DNA from: JACVRW01 sp963739095
GTDB lineage: Bacteria; Actinomycetota; Thermoleophilia; Solirubrobacterales; Thermoleophilaceae
DNA length: 64,000 nt
Direction of reading: 5' to 3'
Assembly (NCBI GenBank): GCA_963739095.1
Contig: CAVTZF010000001.1
Location: 186,001-250,000 of the forward strand
The notes beneath the pieces were generated by a model, which searched no databases, was not told the DNA's origin, and worked only from the letters and a program-made list of their open reading frames with translations. This document shows, one piece after another, positions 25,415 through 34,318 of the stretch (position 1 is the first letter of the stretch; each line of letters starts with the position of its first letter). The position numbers and the translations under genes are program-made.

Positions 25415-26217
25415 CCGGGCGGCGGGCTGTAGGCGGGCACCATCGCGGCGCTGAGGCCGCCGTCCACGGGCAGCAGCGCGCCGGTCATCCACGCGGCCTC
25501 GTCGCTCGCGAGGAAGAGCGCCAGGTTCGCCACGTCGAGCGGATCGCCGAGCCGCCCGAGCGGGACGTCGCGCCCGCGCTCGCGCAGCATCTCGTCCACG
25601 TCGCCGCCGCGCTGCTCGTATGCCTCGAGCACGAGCGGCGTCACCACCGTGGCCGGGCACAGCGCGTTTATGCGGATGCCGTAGCCCGCGTAGTCGACCG
25701 CGATCTGACGCGTCAGGGCGGCCACGCCGCCCTTCGCGGCCGCGTAGGCCGCCTGCGCGGGGACGCCGGACAGCGCCGCGATGCTGGCGCTGGCGACGAT
25801 CGAGCCCGCGCGGCGCTCCATCATGTGCGGCAGCACCGCGCGGATCGTGACGAAGGCGCCCGTGAGGTTGACGGCGATCACGCGCTCCCAGAGCTCGTCC
25901 GGCGTCGAGTGCGCCATGCCGCTGCCGGCGATGCCGGCGTTCGCCATCAGCACGTCGAGCTGCCCGAAGCGCTCGACGGCCCCCTCGACGGCTGCGGCGA
26001 TCGCCGCGGCGTCGCTCACGTCGGCGGCGATCGCGTGCGTCTCGCCCCCGCTCGCCGCAACGCGCTTCGCCGCTGCCGCGAGGCGCGGCTCGTCGACGTC
26101 GACGCACACCACCCGCGCCCCCTCGGCAGCGAAGCGCTCCGCCGAGGCGAGCCCGATCCCCGAGGCCGCGCCGGTGACCAGCGCAACCTTGCCGGCAAGC
26201 CGCGGCGCGGATGCCAT
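25411..26217 (-). CDS. Short-chain dehydrogenase/reductase
   Basis: A classical 268-residue SDR with TGAASGIGLA, NAG, the catalytic Ser in SASIAALSG, AYAAAKGG and an NALCPATV segment. It is an NAD(P)-dependent oxidoreductase for a hydroxy/keto intermediate. Its ATG overlaps the TGA of the upstream PEP-synthase-like gene (ATGA), so the two are translationally coupled. That makes it a candidate for producing or consuming the alcohol or ketone that the split phosphotransferase would phosphorylate. Confidence 0.9.
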   Translation of the reverse strand: MASAPRLAGKVALVTGAASGIGLASAERFAAEGARVVCVDVDEPRLAAAAKRVAASGGETHAIAADVSDAAAIAAAVEGAVERFGQLDVLMANAGIAGSGMAHSTPDELWERVIAVNLTGAFVTIRAVLPHMMERRAGSIVASASIAALSGVPAQAAYAAAKGGVAALTRQIAVDYAGYGIRINALCPATVVTPLVLEAYEQRGGDVDEMLRERGRDVPLGRLGDPLDVANLALFLASDEAAWMTGALLPVDGGLSAAMVPAYSPPPG

Positions 26218-27038
26218 CAGGCGGTTACGGGGCGGCGCTGCAGCAGGTAGACGGAGTCACGCTCGATGGCCCACTCGATGTCGTGCGCGCCGTCGTAGAC
26301 GGCCTCGCAGCGCACGGCGAGCTCGTGGAGGGCGGCGAGCTCACGCTCCCCGAGGCAGAGCGCGCGCACCTGCTCCTCGCCGACCTCCTCCTCGACGTGG
26401 CCGCCGTCCGGCAGCATCCGCAGGCGCTTGTCCTTGCGCCCGGGGGTCTGCTCGAGCAGCTCGCCCTCGCGGCTCAGCCGGTAGTGGTCGGGCGCGACCA
26501 GGCTGCCCACGACCGCCTCGCCGATGCCCCAGCTCGCGTCGATCACGCGCTCGTCGGCGCCGGTCAGCGGGTGGCGCGTGAACATCACGCCCGCGGTGTC
26601 CGGCATAACGAGCTGCTGCACCACCACCGCGATCTGCGGCTCGCCCTCGACCCCGAAGTGCTGCCGGTACATCATCACCGCCTCGGAGCGCCCGGACTCC
26701 CACACGCGCCGGACCGCATCGACGACGGCGTCCGCAGTGCGCACGTTCAGCACGGTCAGGTGCTGGCCCGCGAAGCTCGTCTGCTCGCTGTCCTCGCCGA
26801 TGCCGGAGGAGCGGACCGAGACCGGCAGGCCGAGCCGGCCGTAGCGCTCCGCCAGCTCCGCTTCCGCCTGCTCGTCACCAGCTGCGACGGCCGCGACGAA
26901 ATCGGCGGGCAGCGCGAAGCCGGGCGGCACCGGAAGGCCCGCTCGCAGCGCCGCGCCGAGCTGCACGGCCTTGCCCCCGAGGAGCCGCTCATCCTCCGCC
27001 GCGGACAGGTCGACTGGGGCGGATTTCGTCTCAGCCAT
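26217..27038 (-). CDS. PEP-synthase-like ATP-binding subunit (split, N-terminal half only)
   Basis: The 273 residues correspond to the ATP-grasp domain of PEP synthase/pyruvate phosphate dikinase alone: GGKAVQLGAALRAGLPVPPG near residue 21, VSVRSSGIGEDSEQTSFAGQ near 72, VVQQLVMPDTAGVMFTRHPL near 137 and DIEWAIERDSVYLLQRRP at the end. There is no phospho-His domain and no PEP/pyruvate barrel. A separate gene at 44656-44997 encodes just the phospho-His domain. This split recalls phenylphosphate synthase of anaerobic phenol metabolism and the domain logic of rifampin phosphotransferase. A degenerate operator lies just upstream. Substrate and pairing are inferred. Confidence 0.85.
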   Translation of the reverse strand: MAETKSAPVDLSAAEDERLLGGKAVQLGAALRAGLPVPPGFALPADFVAAVAAGDEQAEAELAERYGRLGLPVSVRSSGIGEDSEQTSFAGQHLTVLNVRTADAVVDAVRRVWESGRSEAVMMYRQHFGVEGEPQIAVVVQQLVMPDTAGVMFTRHPLTGADERVIDASWGIGEAVVGSLVAPDHYRLSREGELLEQTPGRKDKRLRMLPDGGHVEEEVGEEQVRALCLGERELAALHELAVRCEAVYDGAHDIEWAIERDSVYLLQRRPVTA

Positions 27039-27044
27039 CGATCA

Positions 27045-27058
27045 AACCTCCGTTTGGC
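27045..27058. promoter_or_regulatory. TetR-type operator copy 8 (degenerate)
   Basis: AACCTCCGTTTGGC keeps seven of ten fixed positions; the right half CGTTTGG is good and the left half poor. An alternative reading is CAAAC and GTTTG arms spaced by four bases. It lies between the divergent PEP-synthase-like and SDR genes. Confidence 0.45.
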
Positions 27059-27092
27059 CAACATAGCGCGAATGGGCTAAGGTCGCGCACAC

Positions 27093-27896
27093 GTGTCGTC
27101 CGCCCCCGGGTCCCAACCGGCAGCGCCGCTCGCCGGCCACGTGGCCCTCGTGACGGGGGCCGCTCGCGGCATCGGCGCGTCCATCGCGCGCAGGCTCTCG
27201 GACGACGGCGCGGCCGTGATGGTCGGCGACCTCGACGAGGCGCCGAGCGCCTCCCTGGCGGCGGAGCTCGCCGGGCCGGCGGCCGGGGTTGCGATGGACG
27301 TGACCGACCCCGACTCGTTCAGCGCCGCCGCCGAGACGACCGTCGAGCGCTTCGGGAACCTGACGCTGCTCGTGAACAACGCCGGCGTGACCCGGCCCGC
27401 GTTCGTCCACCGGATGACCGACGCGGAGTGGGACCTGGTGCTGGACGTGGTGATGCGCGGCGCCTTCAACGGCTTCCGTGCCATCGCACCCTGGTTCCGT
27501 GACCGCGAGCGGAGCATGCCGCGACGCGTCGTCAACATCGGCTCGGTGGCACACCACGGCGGCATCGGCGGCGCCAACTACTCGGCCGCCAAGGCCGGGC
27601 TCGTGGGTCTGACCAAGGCGATGGCCGACGAGTGGGCGGCGTTCGGGGTGACCGTCAACGCCGTCGCGCCGGGGTTCATCGAGGTGGGCCTGAGCGAGGG
27701 CATCCCGGAGGAAACGCGCCGTCAGATCGCGGCGCGGATCCCGGTGGGACGGGCCGGCACTCCGGAGGACGTGGCGGCGGCCGTGGCCTTCTTCTGCTCG
27801 CCCGAGGCGGGCTTCGTGACGGGCCAGGTGCTCGAGGTCCACGGCGGCATGCCGGACATGCGCCCGAGCCCCGACGAGCAGCAGACCAGCCAATGA
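27093..27896 (+). CDS. Short-chain dehydrogenase/reductase (FabG-like)
   Basis: A 267-residue classical SDR with TGAARGIGAS, NNAGVTRP, Ser in NIGSVAHHGG and NYSAAKAG. The closest general resemblance is to 3-oxoacyl-ACP/CoA reductases. GTG start. The last bases of the gene and the next intergenic region carry the operator for the HyuA operon. It is a one-gene unit divergent from the PEP-synthase-like gene. Confidence 0.9.
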   Translation: MSSAPGSQPAAPLAGHVALVTGAARGIGASIARRLSDDGAAVMVGDLDEAPSASLAAELAGPAAGVAMDVTDPDSFSAAAETTVERFGNLTLLVNNAGVTRPAFVHRMTDAEWDLVLDVVMRGAFNGFRAIAPWFRDRERSMPRRVVNIGSVAHHGGIGGANYSAAKAGLVGLTKAMADEWAAFGVTVNAVAPGFIEVGLSEGIPEETRRQIAARIPVGRAGTPEDVAAAVAFFCSPEAGFVTGQVLEVHGGMPDMRPSPDEQQTSQ

Positions 27897-27910
27897 GCCA
27901 ATCGTTTGGT
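27897..27910. promoter_or_regulatory. TetR-type operator copy 9
   Basis: GCCAATCGTTTGGT keeps nine of ten fixed positions and runs into TAGAAA. It starts directly after the SDR stop and lies 36 bases before the first HyuA gene. Confidence 0.78.
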
Positions 27911-27946
27911 AGAAATTGACTGCGAGCACCTAACGAGGAGAGGGGC

Positions 27947-30082
27947 ATGAGCTACTACTGCGGCGTCGACATCGGCGGCACGTTCACCGACTGCGTGGTG
28001 CTCGACGAAGAGGGCAACGTCTTCAACACCAAGGCATCGTCGACGCCTCCCAACTTCTCGCAGGGCTTCCTCGACGTGCTGCAGCTCGCGGCCGACCGGC
28101 TCGAGATGCCGCTCGAGGAGTTCCTCGGCCAGACCCAGCTGCTCCTGCACGGCACCACGGTCGGCACCAACGTGCTGGTCCAGATGCGCGGCGCCAAGAC
28201 CGGGTTGATCACCACCCGCGGACACGGCGACGCGCTGCTGATCATGCGCTCGTACGGCCGCTCGGCGGGTCTCCCCATCGAGCGCCTGCTGCACGTCTCG
28301 CGGCACCGCAAGCCGGACCCGATCGTCCCGCCGGGGCGGATCAAGGAGGTCTCGGAGCGGCTCGACTGGGCCGGGGAGGTCTTCCTTCCGCTGAACGAGG
28401 ACGAGGCGCGCCAGGCGATCCTGGAGCTCGTCGACGAGGGCGTCGAGGCAATAGCCATCTCGTTTCTGTGGGGCTTCGTCAACCCCGTTCACGAGCTGCG
28501 TGTCAAGGAACTGGTCGAAGAGCTCGCGCCGGACGTGTTCATCAGCTGCGCGCACGAGCTGATCGCGAAGCCCGGCGAGTACGAGCGCACGGCCGCCACC
28601 GCGATCAATGCGTTCATCGGCCCGAGCACCGCCAAGTACGTGGAGGAGGTCGACCGCGCCACGACCGACCGCGGCTACGACCAGCCGCTCCTCATCATGC
28701 AGGCGGCCGGCGGCGTCGTGCCGGCGTCCGCGGCCGCCGGCAAGCCGCTCTTCACGATCGGCTCGGGACCGGTCGGCGGCGTCACGGGCGCCGCGTATCT
28801 GGCCGAGCTCATGGGCCATCAGAACGTGATTGCCGGCGACGTCGGCGGCACCTCGTACGACGTCGGCATCATCGCCGACGGCGAGCCGCTCGCCGCGTCC
28901 GAGACCGTGATCAACCAGTACACCTTCTACATGCCGCGGCTCGACATCGAGTCGATCGGCTCGGGCGGCGGCTCGATCGTCTGGGTGGACGAGCACAGCA
29001 GCACGCTGCGCGTGGGACCGGAGAGCGCCGGCGCCCTGCCCGGGCCCGCCTGCTACGGGCGCGGCGGCGAGCGGCCGACGGTTACCGACTGCGACCTGGT
29101 GCTGGGGCGCTACAACCCGGACACCTTCCTGGGCGGCGAGCTGAAGCTCGACGTCGCGGCGTCACGGCGTGCGCTCGAGAGCGTGTCCTCGGAGATCGGG
29201 ATGGACCCCGTGGAGGCGGCCGACGGAGCGCTCCGCATCGTCGAGACGCAGATGGCCGACCTGATGCGCCAGATGACCGTCGAGCGGGGCCGCGACCCGC
29301 GCGACTTCGTGGTCTACGCGTTCGGAGGCGGGGGCGGCGCACGCGCGGTCGAGTTCGCGCGCGAGCTCGGCTGCAGCCAGGTGGTGGTCCCGCTCGGCGA
29401 TCTGGCCTCCACCTGGTCGGCCCTGGGCGTGATGTCCTCGGACGTGCTGCACGTGCACGAGTACTCCGAGCTCGTGACCGCCCCCTTCCCGGCCGACAAG
29501 CTCAACGAGATCTATGCCGACCTCGAGACCGAGGCGCGCGAGCAGCTCGAGAGCGAGGGCTTCTCCGGCGACCAGATCGAGGTCACGCGCTTCGCGGACA
29601 TGAAGTTCTCGATGCAGATCCATCAGGTCGAGGTGCCGGTCCCGGGCGGGACGCTCACGGCCGAGGACGCGGAGGGACAGATCGGCCGCTTCGTCGAGCG
29701 CTACGAGCAGACCTACGGCGAGGGCTCCGCGTTCTCCGAGGCCGGCACGCAGATCGGCGTGTTCCGGGTATTCGCACGCGGCCGGCTTCGCACCCCGGCG
29801 CTCCCGCCGATCGACGAGCGCGAGGCCCCTGCGGCCAGCTCACGCGAGGTCTACTGGCGCGACCTGGGCGGATTCCACGCCACGGACGTCTTCCCAGGGG
29901 ACGCGCTCGGGGCCGGCTTCGAGTTCGAGGGGCCCTGCATCCTCGACCTGCCGGACACGACGGTCGTCGTCCCGCCGGGCGCGAGCGGGCGGGTCGACCG
30001 CCTCGGCAGCATCGTCATCGATGTCGGCCTGCCGGCCGACCAGGAAGCGAGCGAGCCCGCCGCGGCCGCGTCGCGGGCCTGA
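27947..30082 (+). CDS. HyuA-type (hydantoinase A/acetone carboxylase beta-like) subunit, copy 1
   Basis: A 711-residue actin-fold ATPase subunit. The phosphate-binding loop is GVDIGGTFTDCVVLDEEG at the N-terminus; other family segments are LLHGTTVGTNVLVQMRGAKT near residue 64, GDVGGTSYDVG near 305 and IGSGGGSIVW near 338. Members pair with HyuB to drive ATP-dependent carboxylation of acetone or acetophenone, or hydrolysis of hydantoins and oxoproline. The aromatic or ketone carboxylase reading fits the rest of the cluster better. gaggagagggg precedes the ATG. The HyuB-type gene follows 11 bases later. Confidence 0.88.
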   Translation: MSYYCGVDIGGTFTDCVVLDEEGNVFNTKASSTPPNFSQGFLDVLQLAADRLEMPLEEFLGQTQLLLHGTTVGTNVLVQMRGAKTGLITTRGHGDALLIMRSYGRSAGLPIERLLHVSRHRKPDPIVPPGRIKEVSERLDWAGEVFLPLNEDEARQAILELVDEGVEAIAISFLWGFVNPVHELRVKELVEELAPDVFISCAHELIAKPGEYERTAATAINAFIGPSTAKYVEEVDRATTDRGYDQPLLIMQAAGGVVPASAAAGKPLFTIGSGPVGGVTGAAYLAELMGHQNVIAGDVGGTSYDVGIIADGEPLAASETVINQYTFYMPRLDIESIGSGGGSIVWVDEHSSTLRVGPESAGALPGPACYGRGGERPTVTDCDLVLGRYNPDTFLGGELKLDVAASRRALESVSSEIGMDPVEAADGALRIVETQMADLMRQMTVERGRDPRDFVVYAFGGGGGARAVEFARELGCSQVVVPLGDLASTWSALGVMSSDVLHVHEYSELVTAPFPADKLNEIYADLETEAREQLESEGFSGDQIEVTRFADMKFSMQIHQVEVPVPGGTLTAEDAEGQIGRFVERYEQTYGEGSAFSEAGTQIGVFRVFARGRLRTPALPPIDEREAPAASSREVYWRDLGGFHATDVFPGDALGAGFEFEGPCILDLPDTTVVVPPGASGRVDRLGSIVIDVGLPADQEASEPAAAASRA

Positions 30083-30093
30083 ACGGAGGAACC

Positions 30094-32386
30094 ATGGCCA
30101 CCGCCGAGACGACCGAGATTTCCTGGGACGGCAAGGTCTATCCCTACATCCCGCCCGACGAGCTGACGATCCACGAGTCGGTCGAGCTCCACACGGAGAC
30201 CGATGAGCGTGTCGACCCCGTCACCCACGAGGTCCTGCGGCACGCGCTCTGGAACATCAACGTGGAGCACGGCAACATGATCATGCGGATCTCCGGCTCG
30301 CCGATCTGCGCCTACGGCCACGACTTCAACCCGGTGATCCTCGACGAGGGCGGCGACTTCGTCTTCTTCGGCCCCTTCCTCCAGTACCTGGCCGCGGCCA
30401 CCAGCTCGGCCGTGAAGTGGACGCTCGAGTACCGCTCCGAGAACCCGGGCATCGGCCCGGGCGACATCTTCATGTTCAACGACCCCTGGGTCGGCGCCAC
30501 CCACCAGAGCGACGTGGGCGTGGCGGCGCCGGTCTTCGTCGACGGCAAGATCTTCTGCTGGGTCGCCAACACCCTCCACCAGTGGGACACCGGCGGCACC
30601 GCCCCGGGTGGGTTCAACCCAATGGCGCCCGACGTGTTCTGGGAGTCGCCCTGCATCCCGCCGGTGAAGATCGTCGAGGCCGGTCGCATCCGCCGCGACA
30701 TCGAGGAGCAGTACACGCGTCTCTCGCGTCTGCCCCAGCTCGTCGCGCTCGACCTGCGCGCCGAGGTCGCCGGTTGCAAGATGGCGGCCGGCCGGATCGC
30801 CGGGCTCGTCGAGCGCTACGGCGCCGGCAGCGTCAAGGCGACCATGCGCAAGCTCCAGGACGACTCGGAGGCCGCCTTCTCGAAGCGCCTCGAGTCGATC
30901 CCCGACGGCACCTGGACCGAGGAGGGCTGGCTCGAGGTCTCGCTGCCCGGTGACCGCGGCCTCTACAAGAACCGCGTCAGCCTCACGAAGAGCGGCAACC
31001 GGCTGATCTTCTCGAACTTCGGATCGGCGCCCCAGGAGGGCACGCTCAACGCCGCCTTCCCGGCCTGGAAGGGCGCCGTCGTGTCGATGCTCAACTGCAC
31101 GATGCTCTACGACCAGATGTTCTGCATCGAGGGCGCGCTCCGGCACTGCGACTTCGACGTCGAGCCGGGGACGATCACCTGCGCCACGCACCCCGCGGCG
31201 GTGTCGGGCGGCACGGCGCTGACGCTGCTGCACTCGATCGGGCTCGGTGGGCTCGTGATCTCGAAGATGCTCGCCACCTCGACCGACGAGGCGATGCTCT
31301 CCGAGGTACAGAGCTGCATGGGCGAGCTCTGCTTCCCGATCAACGCCACCTCGGGGATCGACCAGCGCGGCAACCCCTACTCGTCGTTCCTGCTCGACCC
31401 GGTCGGCGCCGCGCTGCCGGCGCTGTCGTGGCGCGACGGGCAGGACACCGGCGGCTTCTCCTGGGACCTGCAGTCGACGATGCCGAACGTCGAGGACAAC
31501 GAGCTCTTCTACCCGCTGCTCTACCTGTGGCGGAAGGAGCTGCCCGACTCCGGCGGCGCCGGCAAGTTCCGCGGCGGCAACGGCTGCGAGGGGGCGATCG
31601 TCCCGCACAAGACGGACTCGATCGCGCTGGGCACCATCACCGGCGAGGTGGCCGTGCCCGGCCCCGGGCTGTTCGGCGGCTACCCGACCTCGACCAACAG
31701 CTACGTGCAGGTCAAGGGCGCGAAGGTGAAGGAGCGCGCCGGCGAGTCCGGCCGCATGCCGTCGTCGCTCGACGAGCTCGAGGGCGAGCGCGACGTCGTG
31801 CCCGCCAAGTCGTTCGACCGAGCGCCCACTCCGGAGGACGTCTGGGTCTTCGCCTGGTCGGGCGCCGGGGGCTACGGCGATCCGGTCGAGCGCGATCCCG
31901 AGCTCGTGCACGGGGACGTGGCCGCCGGTCGCGTGAGCAGCGGACTGGGCGGCGCGCGCGTACGGCGTCGTCCTCGGCGACGACGGCTCGGTGGACGCCT
32001 CGGCGACCGAGGCGGCCCGCGAGCAGATCGTCAAGCAGCGGCTGGCCGAGGGCAAGCGCTGGGAGGACGAGGCGGACGGCTCTGAGGGCGACGGCCCCGC
32101 GCCGCCGGACGGCCGGCTCACCGAGTACCTGCGCATCGAGGGCGGCGAGATCAAGTGCGGCGACGTCTCGCTCGGCCCGGCGCAGCGCAACTACAAGCTG
32201 GGCGCGCTGATCCGGGACCTGCCGGTGAGCGAGGCGAACCCACATATCCCCGATCCCAAGGTCCACACCGACCACGAGGTCAGGTTCCGCCAGGTCATCT
32301 GCCCGGAGACGGGCCGGCTGATCCAGACGGAGATCGCGGTCGACGACGAGGCGCCGCAGTGGGACGTGCGGCCCGGCAGGGTCTGA
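30094..32386 (+). pseudogene. HyuB-type (acetone carboxylase alpha-like) subunit, copy 1, frameshifted
   Basis: The ATG follows cggagga. The protein runs normally through the HyuB domain (HGNMIMRISGSPICAYGHDF, FMFNDPWVGATHQSD, GAGGYGDPVERDPE) to SS near residue 616. It then shifts frame: the true continuation, DWAARAYGVVLGDDG, lies in another frame. One extra g at 31942-31943 explains it. Repaired, it would be about 763 residues, matching the intact copy 2 (754). The tail is a gamma-subunit-like domain in which the zinc-ribbon cysteines are mostly lost (IKCGDVSLG, ICPETGRL). It may be a sequencing error or a real disruption; as read, the main frame ends at 32085. Confidence 0.8.
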
Positions 32387-32390
32387 TCCG

Positions 32391-33566
32391 GTGACGGGCG
32401 ACCGGGCCGATCAGCTGGAGCGGGCCGAGTCGCTCGACGTCCCGGCGGACGAGGAGCTCCGGCTCACCGTCCTCGACGACTACCCCTGGCACCAGACGGC
32501 GGCGCCGATGCCGCTGCCCGCCACGTCCGACTCGCACTTCAACGACGGCTACTACTGGGGTTTCTTCACGCACGGCCGCTTCTGCTACTTCGGCCTGCGG
32601 CTGTACCCGAACACGAACGTGATGGACGGCTTCGCAGGCGGGGTGTTCGCGGGCGAGCAGCGCACGGTGAGGGCCTCGCGCGCGCTGCGCCCCCGGGTGC
32701 ACGTGCTCGAGGCGGGGCCGCTGCGGCTGACGATCCTCGAACCGATGCGGCGCCAGCGCCTCGAGCTCACCGAGAACCCGTCGGGAATCGAGTTCGACGT
32801 GACGATCACCGCCACCAGCCCGGCCTTCTTCGAGAGCCCGGACATCCACTACCGCCGCGGCCGGCTCATCAACCACGTGCTGCGCTACACACAGCTCGGG
32901 CGCGCCGAGGGCATGCTGACGGTCGACGGCGAGACCGAGCCGATCGAGCGCTGGTACTCGGACCGCGACCACTCCTGGGGGATCCGCTCGTCGATGGGCC
33001 CGCAGATCCCGATCCGCGGGACCGAGCCCTCGCGCGGCGACCCGCGCGCGATCCGCATGTGGCTGCCGTTCGAGCTCGACGACCACTGCGCGATGTTCTC
33101 GCTGCACGAGGACTCGGACGGGAACCGGATCGACTTCGACGGCCGCATCTACCGCCGCGACGGCCGCGACGTCCACCTGGCGGACGCCCGCCACTCGTTC
33201 CGCTACCTGGAGGGCACGCGCCGGCTGCTCGGCGGCGAGCTCACCCTCATCACGGAGGACGGCGAGGAGCACGACTACGAGTTCGACGTCGTGGGCGACC
33301 CCTGGTCGGCGCAGGGCCTCGGCTACGTGCGCGGCTGGCAGGACGGCGGGACGCCCGGTACCTGGCGCGGCGAGTCGCACGTCGAGAGCGATCGCTTCGT
33401 CGTGAACGACCCGGCCGAGGTCGCCGGCCCGCCCCACGTCCCGGTCGAAAAGCGCCTGGGGGCGTGCGAGTACCCGATCGAGATCCGCGACACCAAGGGC
33501 CAGTCCGGCGTCGCCCAGTTCGAGCACATGGTGTACCGGCCCTACCGCCCCTACGGGCTCGAGTAG
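32391..33566 (+). CDS. AttH/CrtC-like lipocalin-fold protein, long form
   Basis: A 391-residue protein with GTG start five bases after the HyuB copy. It has RDHSWGIRSSMGPQIP near residue 189, closest to the left-edge protein's RDHSWGPR, and an N-terminal half (YYWGFFTHGRFCYFGLRLYP) lacking from the 21201/39708 pair. The conserved aspartate/histidine and tryptophan in RDHSWG suggest a functional site. It lies in the same unit as HyuA/HyuB copy 1, just as the 39708 protein lies with copy 2, so a shared role with the HyuAB enzyme is likely. Function is not known. Confidence 0.62.
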   Translation: MTGDRADQLERAESLDVPADEELRLTVLDDYPWHQTAAPMPLPATSDSHFNDGYYWGFFTHGRFCYFGLRLYPNTNVMDGFAGGVFAGEQRTVRASRALRPRVHVLEAGPLRLTILEPMRRQRLELTENPSGIEFDVTITATSPAFFESPDIHYRRGRLINHVLRYTQLGRAEGMLTVDGETEPIERWYSDRDHSWGIRSSMGPQIPIRGTEPSRGDPRAIRMWLPFELDDHCAMFSLHEDSDGNRIDFDGRIYRRDGRDVHLADARHSFRYLEGTRRLLGGELTLITEDGEEHDYEFDVVGDPWSAQGLGYVRGWQDGGTPGTWRGESHVESDRFVVNDPAEVAGPPHVPVEKRLGACEYPIEIRDTKGQSGVAQFEHMVYRPYRPYGLE

Positions 33567-33580
33567 GCCCGGGCGCGCCA

Positions 33581-34318
33581 GTGGTCGATCACGGCGAACG
33601 CTTCATCCAGCTCGCCGGCGCCGACAACGTCCGTGATCTTGGCGGCCTGCCGGCGGAGGGAGGCCGCGTCACGCGCAGCGGCCGGCTCCTGCGCGGCGAG
33701 TTCACGCCCGGGCTGACCGAGGAGGACATCGAGCTGCTGGTGCGGCGCATGGGCCTGCGCACGGTCGTGGACCTGCGCACGCGCTCCGAGGTGCGCGACG
33801 CGCCGGGCGCGTTCGCCGACAGCGAGGTGCGGGTGGTGCCCGCCCCACTGCCGGTGATCTCGCACGAGCCGCTCCCGGGGGCCGAGGAGGACCTGCTCGG
33901 CACGTACCTCGGCTTCATCGAGGCCGACCCGGAGCCGATGCTGCGCGCCGTCCGGACGCTGATCGACCCCGCGAACCACCCGGCGCTGTTCCACTGCGCC
34001 GCGGGCAAGGACCGCACCGGGGCGCTCAGCGCGATCGTGCTCGAGCTGCTCGGGGTGCCGCGCGACGTGAACGCGCAGGACTACGCGCTCACTGCCGACC
34101 GCGTCGAGCGCGTGTTCGCCCGGCTGTCCGAGCTCGACCTCTACCGCGAACGGCTGAGCGGCCTCTCCGACGTGGTCCGCTCGGCCGACGAGGGCACGCT
34201 GATCGCCTTCCTCGAGGCCCTCGACGAGCGCCACGGGGGCGTCCAGGGTTGGGTGCGGGCCGGGGGGATCACGGACGCCGCGCTCGAGCGCTACCGCGCG
34301 GCGATGCTCAGCGAGTGA
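33581..34318 (+). CDS. Tyrosine-protein phosphatase-like (DSP/PTP fold) protein
   Basis: A 245-residue protein from a GTG. The N-terminal FIQLAGADNVRDLGGLPAEG is typical of the Y_phosphatase3 family. The CX5R active site is HCAAGKDRTG with Cys139 and Arg145, and the general-acid loop is in the RTRSEVRD region. Family members dephosphorylate phosphotyrosine, phosphoinositides or small organic phosphates. Sitting last in a HyuAB operon, in a cluster that also encodes a PEP-synthase-like phosphotransferase, it could remove phosphate from a metabolite; that is inference. Its 3' end overlaps the convergent LLM gene by 11 bases. Confidence 0.85.
   Translation: MVDHGERFIQLAGADNVRDLGGLPAEGGRVTRSGRLLRGEFTPGLTEEDIELLVRRMGLRTVVDLRTRSEVRDAPGAFADSEVRVVPAPLPVISHEPLPGAEEDLLGTYLGFIEADPEPMLRAVRTLIDPANHPALFHCAAGKDRTGALSAIVLELLGVPRDVNAQDYALTADRVERVFARLSELDLYRERLSGLSDVVRSADEGTLIAFLEALDERHGGVQGWVRAGGITDAALERYRAAMLSE

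Noticed and set aside
28468..32085. An apparent 1205-residue coding frame
   Set aside because: Its first 542 codons overlap the HyuA gene in another frame and show only Arg/Ala-rich out-of-frame sequence. The real HyuB start is the ATG at 30094.
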